This document shows, piece by piece, positions 1 through 7,388 of a stretch of 62,596 nt of DNA. The stretch comes from a virus. The notes under the pieces are model-generated. The model was not told the DNA's origin and ran no database searches. It saw only the letters and a program-made list of their open reading frames with translations. Location of the stretch: positions 1 through 62,596 of IMG/VR virus record IMGVR_UViG_3300014501_000018; one strand, 5' to 3'. The position numbers and the translations under genes are program-made. The stretch's first letter is position 1; every line of letters begins with the position of its first letter.

Positions 1-123
1 CGGCAGAGAGCGCGGCATGGAGCGCGGCAGAGAGCGCGGCATGGAGCGCGGCATGGAGCGCGGCAAGGAGCGCGGCAGAGAGCGCGGCATGGAGCGCGGC
101 AGAGAGCGCGGCGAATAAAAAGC
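1..123. repeat. Terminal direct repeat, left copy (contig closure overlap)
   Basis: These 123 bases are identical to 62474-62596. The reading frame entering at base 3 is the one that leaves at 62596, so the two copies are most simply one stretch seen twice at the ends of a circular assembly. The overlap lies almost wholly inside a 12-bp tandem repeat, so the true number of repeat units is uncertain. Confidence 0.9.
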
Positions 124-194
124 TGGTTGATACTCAAGTGGAGCTGCAACTGTCAGCGGTTGCTTTGATCGAGCGTATGATCGAAGCAACATGA
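1..194 (+). CDS. Ala/Ser/Trp tetrapeptide-repeat protein, 3' part (continues from contig end)
   Basis: This is the C-terminal part of the gene that starts at 61957. The frame runs through the last repeat units (Ser-Ala-Ala-x) to base 116. A unique tail of about 25 residues follows, ending VALIERMIEAT and a TGA at 192-194. The stop overlaps the next start (ATG at 191) in an ATGA junction, so translation is probably coupled to the HTH gene. Joined across the contig ends the protein is about 236 residues. The tail is amphipathic and may be a final helix. Function unknown. Confidence 0.85.
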   Translation, partial: AESAAWSAAESAAWSAAWSAARSAAESAAWSAAESAANKKLVDTQVELQLSAVALIERMIEAT

Positions 195-451
195 CCCGAG
201 TTTCAAAAGCCGAGATCGAGCGCGCACAAAACTGGCGCTCTAAATCCGGCCTCACCATGACCGAGCTGTCGGACCTGACCGGCTATAGCCCATCGGCGAT
301 CTGCAAGTTCGAGTCGGGTGTGTTCCCGCAGTCGCAGACAACGGCTGAGCACGGTGTGCCGGTCACGGCCTGGCGCCGCTACAAGATGATCTGCATGGCC
401 GTCGACATGCTGACGCGCGCCAACAAATCGATCGAGGATTGGAACTGGTGA
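191..451 (+). CDS. Small XRE/Cro-type helix-turn-helix protein
   Basis: An 86-residue protein. Residues about 12-42 read as a helix-turn-helix: a helix ending SGLTM, then TELSDLTGYSPSAICKFESG, the usual Cro/C1 spacing with Leu-Leu at core positions and Ser-Ala in the recognition helix. A basic helix (AWRRYKMICMAVDML) follows. It lies in ATGA overlap with the repeat protein upstream and the next gene downstream. A DNA-binding regulator is the likely role. Whether it is a Cro-like repressor or a minor accessory factor cannot be read from sequence. It is one candidate binder of the palindromes listed elsewhere in this annotation. Confidence 0.75.
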   Translation: MTRVSKAEIERAQNWRSKSGLTMTELSDLTGYSPSAICKFESGVFPQSQTTAEHGVPVTAWRRYKMICMAVDMLTRANKSIEDWNW

Positions 452-648
452 TGATTAAATCGTCCGAAGCTTATGCGCTGTTACGTAATTGGGATGATTG
501 CTCACTTGCTGTGCGGCTTGAGTGCCACGAAGCAAAACTGCGAACTTGCCATACAGCCGGCGAGACAGCACAAATAAATATTATTGCTGAAGCCGTTGCT
601 GACGTGTGTGTCGCCGTCAAAATGTTGCTAGGGGAGCAGGCAGAATGA
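451..648 (+). CDS. Hypothetical small early protein
   Basis: A 65-residue protein, starting MIKSSEAYALL. ATG at 451 is chosen because it overlaps the previous TGA (ATGA); a TTG 12 bases upstream is in frame but less likely. Mostly helical, with three Cys and a His (C-x5-LECHEAKLRTCH) that could bind metal. No family recognised. It ends in another ATGA overlap with a tiny membrane protein. Confidence 0.6.
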   Translation: MIKSSEAYALLRNWDDCSLAVRLECHEAKLRTCHTAGETAQINIIAEAVADVCVAVKMLLGEQAE

Positions 649-734
649 TCCGCGATCTCCTATCCCTCATTGCCCTAATTAGTTTCATCGCCGTGCTTTG
701 GCTATGGGCCGACATTTTGGGAGTGGGGTTGTGA
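645..734 (+). CDS. 29-residue single-pass membrane peptide
   Basis: Sequence begins MIRDLLSLIALISFIAVLWL, one hydrophobic helix of about 20 residues with a charged N-terminus. Both ends are in four-base stop/start overlaps with real genes (ATGA at 645, GTGA at 731), the best evidence that it is translated. Function unknown. It is one of five such micro membrane proteins on the early strand. Confidence 0.6.
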   Translation: MIRDLLSLIALISFIAVLWLWADILGVGL

Positions 735-946
735 AAAGACATCACAGATGGTCGCCAACCAAGAATGTAAAATCCATTGTGTTTGAACGACGGTGCTTCA
801 ACTGCAATTGTCGCCATCGAACACTAAAATACACTTACGCCCAAATAAAGTCAGGTCAATTGCCTCCTAACTATTACAAACGAGTGGGCGACGAATGTTG
901 GACGCGACTTTTCAAGGTCCCAACTTGCGAGGGCATGACATTATGA
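731..946 (+). CDS. Small Cys/His-rich, basic protein
   Basis: 71 residues from a GTG start that overlaps the previous stop (GTGA). The centre has RRCFNCNCRHR, a C-x2-C-x-C cluster, with further Cys near the C-terminus (DECWTRL, VPTCEG), so a zinc site is plausible. The many Arg/Lys/His suggest nucleic-acid contact. Function unknown. Confidence 0.6.
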   Translation: MKRHHRWSPTKNVKSIVFERRCFNCNCRHRTLKYTYAQIKSGQLPPNYYKRVGDECWTRLFKVPTCEGMTL

Positions 947-1041
947 TCTGGAACTGGTTGATATCCCACGTCGCCTGCGGCTTGGCCGCGGCTATTTTTG
1001 CGTGCGTCGTTCTGCGATGTCAGATTGTTAGGCCGCTTTGA
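943..1041 (+). CDS. 32-residue single-pass membrane peptide
   Basis: Begins MIWNWLISHVACGLAAAIFA. One hydrophobic helix then a short basic end (VLRCQIVRPL). The start overlaps the previous stop (ATGA) and the stop is followed at once by the GTG of the next gene, so it fits the packed early operon. Function unknown. Confidence 0.55.
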   Translation: MIWNWLISHVACGLAAAIFACVVLRCQIVRPL

Positions 1042-1314
1042 GTGACCAAGCCTCTAAAAACGAAGCGGCTGAAAAACGCCGAGCGCATTTTCGACGCGCT
1101 TTGCGCCGCTCCATACGGATTAAAGATGCCCGAGCTGATCGACAAGGTATATGGTGATCGGCCGGATGGCGGGCCGGAGTGGGCCGTGACGTGCATCCAA
1201 GTGACGGTAATGAATTTCAACAGGCGTGCGAAGAAGAACGGGCGCCGATTACGAATTTACAATAGCAGCCGGCGGGGCAGCACCGGGTATCGTTATCAGA
1301 TTTGGATTGTTTGA
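1042..1314 (+). CDS. Probable winged-helix DNA-binding protein
   Basis: 90 residues from GTG at 1042, directly after the previous TGA. Residues about 12-50 form a helix, a turn and a second helix (AERIFDALCAAPYGLKMPEL). The C-terminus has a basic strand-turn-strand ending (RGSTGYRYQIWIV), like the wing of OmpR/PhoB-type winged helices. I infer DNA binding; there is no receiver domain. It lies just upstream of DNA polymerase, separated by one base. Confidence 0.5.
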   Translation: MTKPLKTKRLKNAERIFDALCAAPYGLKMPELIDKVYGDRPDGGPEWAVTCIQVTVMNFNRRAKKNGRRLRIYNSSRRGSTGYRYQIWIV

Positions 1315-1315
1315 T

Positions 1316-3190
1316 ATGCGCCCGGTCATAATTGACTTCGAAAGCTATTACAACGACGACTTCACGCTCAGCAAAATGAGCACTGAGTCGTACATTCGGG
1401 ATAAGCGCTTCGAAGCTCATGGGGCCGCCATCAAATGGAGCCCCGACACCGACGCACGCTGGTACGATGAGCGCCAGCTTCGCTATGTGCTCAAGCAGGA
1501 AGATTGGAGCGATACGTTCCTGATCGCTTGGCACGCTCAGTTTGATGGCTTAATCCTCACCCACCGTTACGATGTGCATCCAAAGATGTGGGGCTGTCCC
1601 ATGTCAATGGCGCGGATGATTCACGGTTCGTCGCAATCCGTCAGCCTCGATAATATCCGCAAGCTTTACGGGATGCCGCAAAAGTCGACGCCATACAATC
1701 TGTTCAAAGGCAAGCATTGGAACGAGATGTCGGAGGACGTGCAGCGCCAGGTCGCTGACGGCTGCGTTGATGAAGTCGAGTCGATCTTTCAACTGTTCAA
1801 GCGTTTTGCGCAAGGATTCCCCGCCGAGGAATTCGAGGTGATCGACTCAGTGATCCGCATGTTCGTCGATCCGGTGCTCGGCGCTGACATGGAGATGTTG
1901 GCAAAACTTTGGACCGACGAGCGCGAGGCCAAGATCAAACGCATGGCGGCGCTGGGACTTCAAGATGATGCGTCGCTGCAGTCGGCGGCAAAGTTTACCG
2001 AGCTGCTTGAGATCGAAGGCATTGACGTTGAAACCAAACCGGGAAAGAAGGGGCCAATCCCATGTTTTGCCAAGAACGACGCATTCATGCAGGACTTGTT
2101 GGAGCATCCCAATGAGCGGATTCGAACGCTGGCGGAAGCGAGAATTGGAGCGAAGTCGACGCTGCTCCAAACGAGAGCCGAGACGTTGGGCTTCATGGGA
2201 CGTAGGGGACCTCTGTGCGTCTATCTGCGCCACTGCGGAGCTGGTACGCTACGACCTTCGGGCGGTGACGGAGCAAACTGGCTCAACTTCAAACGTGGTT
2301 CACCTATCCGACGCGCAGTTTTGGCGCCTGATGGCTGCCTGCTCGCGCCCGTAGACTCGTCGCAGATCGAGTTTCGGGTTGGTGCATATCTCGCCGGTCA
2401 GGATGACGTGATCGAGCAGTTGCGCCGCGGCGAGGATCCCTACGTTGACATCGCTTCCGAGTTTTATGGCGAGAAGGTTTACAAACCCGACAAGAATGAT
2501 CCGCGCCGGCTGGAGATGGAGCAAAAGCGCGGGGCAGGCAAGCAAGCGAAATTGATGTGTCAGTACGGCGCTGCGGGTGGGCAATTCAAGAAAACTGCGC
2601 GAGCCGGGCTCTATGGTCCGCCGATCGATATGTCGATCGAGGATGCCAATCGATTCGTAAAGCTCTACCGCGATTCGAGCCCGGCGATGTGCGCCAAGAA
2701 CACTGGATATTGGGCAGCGTGTGAGCGGCTATTGGCACGGCTTGCCGGCGGGCCGCCGATGGAGTTTGGGCCATTGACGGTGAAGGATCATAAAATCTTC
2801 TTGCCGAGTGGCCAGTATATGGTCTATGACTCTCTCGAATATCATCGGCCTGACGAAGATGAAGAATGCCGGGATTTCGAGCGCGACGGTTACTGGCGCG
2901 TAAAGGTGAAGTCGGGTTGGAAAAAGATGTGGGGTGCCAAGCTGACACAGAACATATGCGAGGCAGTGTCGCGCGTGATTGTTACGCAAGCCATGATACG
3001 GATCAAACGGCAATACGGGTTTCGTACCTTGAACCATCCTTATGACGAGTTGTTGCTGCTGATCCCTGATGACTCCAAGGCGGAAGAAAATTTGGAGTTG
3101 TGCAAAATAGAGATGAAACGCACACCGACCTGGTTGCCGGGTTTGCCGCTTGATTGCGAAGCGGTGTTGGGAAAGAGGTATAGCAAATGA
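1316..3190 (+). CDS. DNA polymerase, family A, with 3'-5' exonuclease domain
   Basis: 624 residues; replicates the phage genome. ATG at 1316 is taken because it gives MRPVIIDFESYY right at the exonuclease motif I (Asp-x-Glu) and follows the previous stop by one base; the frame is open upstream but runs through another gene. Exo II is WHAQFD and exo III a C-V-D-E-V segment, so the editing acids are present. Polymerase motif A is DSSQIEFRV near residue 347, motif B KRGAGKQAKLMCQYG near 403 (the phage-type GK-x-A...YG form), and motif C YDE near 576, where most relatives have His-Asp-Glu. There is no 5'-nuclease domain, as usual for phage enzymes. Partners nearby: prim-pol/helicase at 58862, SNF2 helicase at 5793. 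Confidence 0.95.
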   Translation: MRPVIIDFESYYNDDFTLSKMSTESYIRDKRFEAHGAAIKWSPDTDARWYDERQLRYVLKQEDWSDTFLIAWHAQFDGLILTHRYDVHPKMWGCPMSMARMIHGSSQSVSLDNIRKLYGMPQKSTPYNLFKGKHWNEMSEDVQRQVADGCVDEVESIFQLFKRFAQGFPAEEFEVIDSVIRMFVDPVLGADMEMLAKLWTDEREAKIKRMAALGLQDDASLQSAAKFTELLEIEGIDVETKPGKKGPIPCFAKNDAFMQDLLEHPNERIRTLAEARIGAKSTLLQTRAETLGFMGRRGPLCVYLRHCGAGTLRPSGGDGANWLNFKRGSPIRRAVLAPDGCLLAPVDSSQIEFRVGAYLAGQDDVIEQLRRGEDPYVDIASEFYGEKVYKPDKNDPRRLEMEQKRGAGKQAKLMCQYGAAGGQFKKTARAGLYGPPIDMSIEDANRFVKLYRDSSPAMCAKNTGYWAACERLLARLAGGPPMEFGPLTVKDHKIFLPSGQYMVYDSLEYHRPDEDEECRDFERDGYWRVKVKSGWKKMWGAKLTQNICEAVSRVIVTQAMIRIKRQYGFRTLNHPYDELLLLIPDDSKAEENLELCKIEMKRTPTWLPGLPLDCEAVLGKRYSK

Positions 3191-3348
3191 ACAACGTTTT
3201 CGATTCTCGCACTCTCGTTGAAATTCGCAATCCCGAACCAACCACGCATCCTGATGCCCGGATGGGATTGACCTTGAAGGACATCAAGAAAGATTTTCCG
3301 GTGTCGGAACGGCGGGAGCCGCTGCCTTTGAAATCGAGTAAAGTCTAA
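3187..3348 (+). CDS. Hypothetical small protein after polymerase
   Basis: 53 residues (MNNVFDSRTLVEIRNPEPTT...). It starts in ATGA overlap with the polymerase stop and ends in TAATG overlap with the next gene. Mixed charge, no hydrophobic segment, no motif recognised. The tight junctions on both sides support translation. Confidence 0.6.
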   Translation: MNNVFDSRTLVEIRNPEPTTHPDARMGLTLKDIKKDFPVSERREPLPLKSSKV

Positions 3349-3545
3349 TGAATCTAATTTGCAAAATCATGGGTCACAAAGAATTGCCGACGGAAACGAC
3401 TCAAGCATCTTCAAGCGGCGCGAGTACACAAGTCGTAGTTTGCTCGCGATGCAAGTGCGTGGTTCGAGTAATTATGCAAAATTCAGGACCCAACCCTTGG
3501 GGCCAGATGTGGTCCAAACCCTTCGATTATCCGGAGCGCTTATGA
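3348..3545 (+). CDS. Small zinc-knuckle-like protein
   Basis: 65 residues. Starts MNLICKIMGHKEL; the middle has CSRCKC (C-x2-C-x-C). The C-terminal part is GPNPWGQMWSKPFDYPERL. A single bound zinc is plausible with the N-terminal Cys/His. It is co-transcribed with polymerase (TAATG in, ATGA out). Function unknown. Confidence 0.6.
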   Translation: MNLICKIMGHKELPTETTQASSSGASTQVVVCSRCKCVVRVIMQNSGPNPWGQMWSKPFDYPERL

Positions 3546-3787
3546 ACACTCTAGCCCCCGCCCACATCCTCCCCGACAAGTGCCCACAATGCGGCGAAGT
3601 CGTGCGCAACGATATGTCGGTCGTGACCGATCCCAAGACCCGCCTGCGCACCTCGGGCCACGTCCAGTTCGCTTGCAACTACGAAGTCGAGATTCCCGCC
3701 GAGGGGCGGGCAAGCGAGAATTTACCCGCCGCAGGCGTGGTCTTGCGCGCGTGCCGGAAGGGGCAGATATGGCCGACGCGCACATAG
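3542..3787 (+). CDS. Small zinc-ribbon protein
   Basis: 81 residues from ATG 3542 (ATGA overlap). An N-terminal CPQCGE knuckle plus later single Cys (FACNYE, LRACRK) give a loose four-Cys ribbon. The protein between them is polar. Unknown role; many phages carry such ribbons near replication genes. The next gene begins inside its last codons (3769). Confidence 0.6.
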   Translation: MNTLAPAHILPDKCPQCGEVVRNDMSVVTDPKTRLRTSGHVQFACNYEVEIPAEGRASENLPAAGVVLRACRKGQIWPTRT

Positions 3788-3936
3788 CCGCCATTGGCCG
3801 CCGGCTGGCGGAAGCTTTGTCCGACGTAGCTTACACACGCAAGGACGAGGACAAGAAGCGCGTAGCTCAGCTTAATATGCAGTTGTGCAACGCCGTAAAA
3901 CTAGAAACAACCGAGCAGGAGAAACCTAATGGTTGA
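3769..3936 (+). CDS. Hypothetical small helical protein
   Basis: 55 residues (MADAHIAAIGRRLAEAL...). It overlaps the upstream gene by 19 bases and the downstream one by 8. Predicted mostly helical and charged with heptad-like Leu/Ala spacing. GGGGCAG upstream of the ATG could serve as a weak ribosome site. Unknown function. Confidence 0.5.
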   Translation: MADAHIAAIGRRLAEALSDVAYTRKDEDKKRVAQLNMQLCNAVKLETTEQEKPNG

Positions 3937-4309
3937 CGAGTCCCCCTTCGCCAATTTCGTACCTTCAACCGAAGCGCCAACGGAGCCATCGAAGAATGCC
4001 AGCACGAATAAACCGAAAAAGCGCGGTAAAAATAAAGCCCTCCACGCCGTCGTTTCAAAGATGGCTGAAGTACCTGCACAGCCGCCTGCCGTTGCCAACA
4101 CCGCGAAGAAACCACGAAAAGTTCGCAAGGCCAAAGAGCCTCGAAAGGCACGCGCCATGAAGGTCGAGCTGACAACGGCGCTGGTCGCAGTTGCCGGGCT
4201 TACCGAAGCGGATTGCCAAGTCTTGGAGCACCTGACATCGTTCCTCGCCTCGCACCCCAAGAAATCGCGTAGTCGAGTTATTGGCGCCCTGGCCAAGATA
4301 TTCGCGTGA
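3929..4309 (+). CDS. Lys/Ala/Pro-rich protein with compact C-terminal domain
   Basis: 126 residues. Residues 1-75 are low-complexity, Pro-Ala-Thr with strong Lys runs (KPKKRGKNK, KKPRKVRKAKEPRKARA), like a histone-H1-type tail. The last 50 residues look folded (ELTTALVAVAGLTEADCQVL). Positive charge suggests DNA or RNA binding, an inference only. It ends in GTGA overlap with the nuclease gene. Confidence 0.65.
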   Translation: MVDESPFANFVPSTEAPTEPSKNASTNKPKKRGKNKALHAVVSKMAEVPAQPPAVANTAKKPRKVRKAKEPRKARAMKVELTTALVAVAGLTEADCQVLEHLTSFLASHPKKSRSRVIGALAKIFA

Positions 4310-5007
4310 ACGTTCCGCTACCATCGGACCTGAGCATTCCGCCGTTCCTCGATAGGCGGAAGCTGGTCTATACCTACACGATGTTGTCCGCTTACAAAAA
4401 TTGCGGACACGCCATGTTTCGGCGTTACATTAAGAAGGATATTCCATACGTCGAGACCCCCGAGATGAAATGGGGCAACGATGTGCACACCGCGTTCGAG
4501 CATCGCGTCGGATCCGGCAAACCACTGCCAACGACCATGCAGCAATGGGAGTCGTTTGCTTCTCCGTTCTCGAACCGCGGCGCCATTTGCGAGCAGAAGC
4601 TGGGTATTACCAAGGAAGGTCGCCCCACCGGCTATTGGGACAATGATTGCTGGTTTCGCGGCAAGGTCGACTTGGCGATTTTTCACGACGCTAAGGCGTT
4701 CATCAACGACTGGAAAACGGGCGGGTCTAAATACGAAGATCCGTTCGAGCTTGAAGTCGGCGCGCTCTTGCTCAAGGCAAAATATCCGGAGCTGACGCTG
4801 GTAAAGGGGAGCTACACCTGGCTCAAGGAAAACCGCGTCGGGCAGATGTACGATCTCTCGCGCTTCCGAGACGCCTGGAACGAAATCAATCGCGTCATTG
4901 CCAAGATCGAAGCCGATCGTCAGTCAGGCGAGTTCGAAAAGAACCGGAGCGGGCTTTGCGGCTGGTGCGATTGTTTGGATTGCGAACACAACAATAAAAA
5001 ATCATGA
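4306..5007 (+). CDS. Cas4/RecB-family PD-(D/E)XK nuclease with probable 4Fe-4S cluster
   Basis: 233 residues from a GTG overlapping the previous TGA. Core motifs: GKVDLAIF near residue 119 (Asp), then FINDWKTG near 135 (Asp-x-Lys), the standard PD-(D/E)XK pair. The N-terminus has YTYTMLSAYKNCGHAMF, matching the S-x-Y-x-x-C opening of RecB-type nucleases. One Cys at 33 and four at the C-terminus (218, 221, 223, 226) match the Cas4/AddB pattern in which one N-terminal and three C-terminal Cys hold an iron-sulfur cluster. Likely a DNA exonuclease for recombination or end processing. Not CRISPR-linked here: no repeats or other cas genes are visible. It sits just before Lar-like and VRR-NUC genes. 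Confidence 0.85.
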   Translation: MNVPLPSDLSIPPFLDRRKLVYTYTMLSAYKNCGHAMFRRYIKKDIPYVETPEMKWGNDVHTAFEHRVGSGKPLPTTMQQWESFASPFSNRGAICEQKLGITKEGRPTGYWDNDCWFRGKVDLAIFHDAKAFINDWKTGGSKYEDPFELEVGALLLKAKYPELTLVKGSYTWLKENRVGQMYDLSRFRDAWNEINRVIAKIEADRQSGEFEKNRSGLCGWCDCLDCEHNNKKS

Positions 5008-5195
5008 ATCCCAAGGAATGTCCTTTTTGTGGAAATCAACAACCTAAAATAAACACTTCCCGATGTGGTAGTACGCGACGCGCAGCAGTTCACTGTTCTG
5101 GCTGTGGAGCGACAGGTCCTCGGTGCTATAGCAGGGAATTGGAAAATCCTCTATTTCTATGCGAAGCCATAATTTTATGGAACGATCGTAAATGA
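5004..5195 (+). CDS. Lar-like restriction-alleviation zinc protein
   Basis: 63 residues. The layout is that of the Lar family: CPFCGNQQP at the start, CSGCGATGP in the middle, and the closing EAIILWNDRK. The two C-x2-C pairs should bind one zinc. In known cases Lar reduces host type I restriction by changing the modification activity of the host enzyme. Small proteins with this fold are frequent in phages and not all have been tested. ATGA overlap with the nuclease upstream and ATGA into the nuclease downstream. Confidence 0.75.
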   Translation: MNPKECPFCGNQQPKINTSRCGSTRRAAVHCSGCGATGPRCYSRELENPLFLCEAIILWNDRK

Positions 5196-5482
5196 AAACC
5201 CCCGAGTCCTATACGAGAGACCCCGTTCGAAAATATCTGAAATCGATCGGCGCCTACCGTTTTGCGCCGGTTCAAATGGGTCTGGGCGCCGCGACGCTGG
5301 ACGATCTCTGCTGCATCGCCGGCCGCTTTGTCGGTATCGAGTACAAGGCGCCGGGCAAGATCCCCACACCAAGGCAGCAATTGACAATGCAGGAAATCAG
5401 GCGCGCTGGCGGCGTCGCTGTGTGGGGCGACAACGCGCCAGCGATAATCGAGGAACTAAAAACGAGGCTTGGCTTACCGTGA
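5192..5482 (+). CDS. VRR-NUC domain nuclease
   Basis: 96 residues, the size of stand-alone viral VRR-NUC proteins. TLDDLCCIAGRFVGIEYKAPG carries the Asp (D38-D39) and Glu-x-Lys of the PD-(D/E)XK core. TPRQQLTMQEIRRAGGVAVW is the typical helix-strand that follows. Members cut branched or structured DNA. With the Cas4-like enzyme at 4306 it makes a two-nuclease recombination/repair pair. The 3' end overlaps the opposite-strand membrane gene by 9 bases. Confidence 0.85.
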   Translation: MKTPESYTRDPVRKYLKSIGAYRFAPVQMGLGAATLDDLCCIAGRFVGIEYKAPGKIPTPRQQLTMQEIRRAGGVAVWGDNAPAIIEELKTRLGLP

Positions 5483-5728
5483 ATGCGGGAACAACGACAA
5501 CCCGCTGCCAGCGCCGACCAAGCATTCGAGCAGCATAAAAACGAAATAGATCACGTAGATGCAGACGATGGCCCACAGTATGATGTTGATGACCGCCATG
5601 ACCATGCTGCCGATCCCGCCGAGCTGGGCCGCGACCCAAGGCAGGAACAAGCGCAGGATCGCCACGACGGCGCAGACGATGACCAGCCAAACCAGAATCT
5701 GTTCGACCCAGCTCAATGAAAAGCACAC
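5474..5728 (-). CDS. Small two-helix membrane protein on the opposite strand
   Basis: 84 residues from a GTG with a GAGG site 6 bases upstream; the frame is open further upstream but the sequence there is not protein-like. Two long hydrophobic stretches: VEQILVWLVIVCAVVAILRL and AVINIILWAIVCIYVIYFVF. Size and topology resemble holins or superinfection-exclusion proteins, but nothing decides between them. It is the only leftward gene in the early block and converges on the VRR-NUC gene with a 9-base overlap. No rightward gene lies in 5483-5792. Confidence 0.65.
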   Translation of the reverse strand: MCFSLSWVEQILVWLVIVCAVVAILRLFLPWVAAQLGGIGSMVMAVINIILWAIVCIYVIYFVFMLLECLVGAGSGLSLFPHSR

Positions 5729-5742
5729 GGTACACCTCGCGC

Positions 5743-5757
5743 GCCCCGTGGCGGGGC
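5743..5757. other. GC hairpin between membrane gene and helicase
   Basis: GCCCCG-TGG-CGGGGC is a perfect 6-bp inverted repeat with a 3-base loop. It lies in the leader of the leftward membrane gene, about 15 bases upstream of its GTG, and 35 bases before the rightward helicase start. No T-tract follows on either strand, so it is not an ordinary terminator. It could be a leader structure or operator. Confidence 0.45.
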
Positions 5758-5792
5758 TGGTCCGATAACGCCCGAGCGGTTGAGAAGTTCCA

Positions 5793-7388
5793 ATGCAATT
5801 TTTTTTCGACCAACCGCGCAATCTCTTAATTTACGAGCGCCCTTCACCGCTGGTCCTGCAGCATATCCCCGAGGCTAGGCAATTGAACGGCGCCTATGTT
5901 GCGGTGCCGCGCACTCTCCGAAACAGCCAAGTGCTGCGGTGGCTGAATTACCCGGTCGCGCCGGTCATTACCGATGCGAATTACGACTGGCCGATTGAGC
6001 CCGGCAAAACGCCGCTGCCGCACCAGAAAATAATGGCCAACTTTGGTGTGCTTCATCCGCGCATGTTCAATTTGTCCGACATGGGTACCATGAAAACGCT
6101 GGCGACCTTGTGGGCCGCTGACTGGTTGATAAAGCAATACCCAAATGGCGCATTTCGCGCTATCATTGTTGCTCCGTTGTCGATCTTGGAAAGGGTATGG
6201 GCCAATGCCATCTTCACGAACTTCCTTGGGCATCGTACATTTGAAATCCTCTACGGAAGCGCAGAACAACGTATCAAAGCTTTGTCTCGATCTGCAGACT
6301 TTTATATCGTCAACTTCGATGGCGTCGGAGTTGGCGCCCATACGAGAAAGCGCTTTGAACTTGATGGTTTTAGCCGCTGCTTATCGGAACGCGATGACAT
6401 CAGACTTGCCATTGTTGACGAAGCCAGCGGCTACCGAGACGCCACCACCAAACGACATCGCATCGCGCGGTTGGTCATAGGCAAGCGACCTTACCTCTGG
6501 CTTTTGACTGGAACGCCAACCCCGAACGCGCCGACCGACGCCTACGGCTTGGCAAAAATGGTCAACAACGCTTTTGGAAAATCCTTCACGTCGTTTCGCG
6601 AAGAAACGATGATGAAGATATCCAATTTCAAATGGGTGCCGCGCACCGGGAGCTACGACATCGCGCGGCGGCTGCTCACCCCTTCGATCCGGTTCGATAT
6701 CAAACAAGTGTGGGATGGCCCCGAGCTAACAACGCAGCAACGTCAGGTCGAGTTGACTGCTGAGCAGAAAAAATTGTTCGCCGATCTTAAGCGGGACTTG
6801 CAAGTCGTTGTCAAAAGCGGGCATCCCATAACGGCCGCTAACGAAGCTGCGGTGCGCACCAAATTCATCCAGATCAGCCTCGGCGGTATTTATGATGCCA
6901 GCCACGTTTCGCACCCGGTTGACGCCAAGCCCCGGCTGGACGAACTCAAGGCGGTGTTGGAGCAAGCCCCCGCCAAAACTATCGTTTTTGTGCCCTTGAC
7001 GAACATTGTGAACATGCTGTATAAAGATTTGAAGAAGCGGTGGAGCTGCGAGATAGTCAATGGAGATACCAGTCAGAAGGATCGCTCGCGGATATTTCAG
7101 GCTTTCCAAGAGCTACCCGACCCACGAATTCTTATTGCTGATCCCGGCTGCATGGCCCACGGCCTTGACCTTTACGCGGCTCAGACAGTTATTTGGTTCG
7201 GACCCACAGACCGTACTGAGCTATATTTGCAAGCAAATAAACGGGCACACCGGCCGGGACAAAATTATCCAGTTACCGTCGTTCAACTTGTGAGCAACAA
7301 ATTGGAACAGGAAATTTTCAAACGTTTGGAAACCAACACGACCCTTCAAGGGGTCTTGCTTCAGATGGTCCGGGATAATGTCATTTGA
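5793..7388 (+). CDS. SNF2/Rad54-like superfamily 2 DNA helicase-translocase
   Basis: 531 residues. Motif I is MGTMKT near residue 96, keeping Lys-Thr but with Met where most have Gly. Motif II is VDEAS near 209 and motif III LLTGTP. Motif V reads ADPGCMAHGLDL and motif VI QANKRAHRPGQ near 481, the classic SNF2 ending. The N-terminal 90 residues are a short domain common in phage SNF2 proteins. Likely role: ATP-driven DNA translocation or remodelling during replication and recombination. It overlaps the following HNH gene by 11 bases. Confidence 0.9.
   Translation: MQFFFDQPRNLLIYERPSPLVLQHIPEARQLNGAYVAVPRTLRNSQVLRWLNYPVAPVITDANYDWPIEPGKTPLPHQKIMANFGVLHPRMFNLSDMGTMKTLATLWAADWLIKQYPNGAFRAIIVAPLSILERVWANAIFTNFLGHRTFEILYGSAEQRIKALSRSADFYIVNFDGVGVGAHTRKRFELDGFSRCLSERDDIRLAIVDEASGYRDATTKRHRIARLVIGKRPYLWLLTGTPTPNAPTDAYGLAKMVNNAFGKSFTSFREETMMKISNFKWVPRTGSYDIARRLLTPSIRFDIKQVWDGPELTTQQRQVELTAEQKKLFADLKRDLQVVVKSGHPITAANEAAVRTKFIQISLGGIYDASHVSHPVDAKPRLDELKAVLEQAPAKTIVFVPLTNIVNMLYKDLKKRWSCEIVNGDTSQKDRSRIFQAFQELPDPRILIADPGCMAHGLDLYAAQTVIWFGPTDRTELYLQANKRAHRPGQNYPVTVVQLVSNKLEQEIFKRLETNTTLQGVLLQMVRDNVI

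Noticed and set aside
1-123. Physical terminal repeats of a linear genome
   Set aside because: A true terminal redundancy is possible, but a 123-base overlap inside a tandem repeat that restores an open frame is better explained by circular assembly closure.
4306-5007. Type I/II CRISPR-Cas4 component
   Set aside because: Only the nuclease fold and Cys layout are shared; no cas1, cas2, repeats or leader lie nearby.
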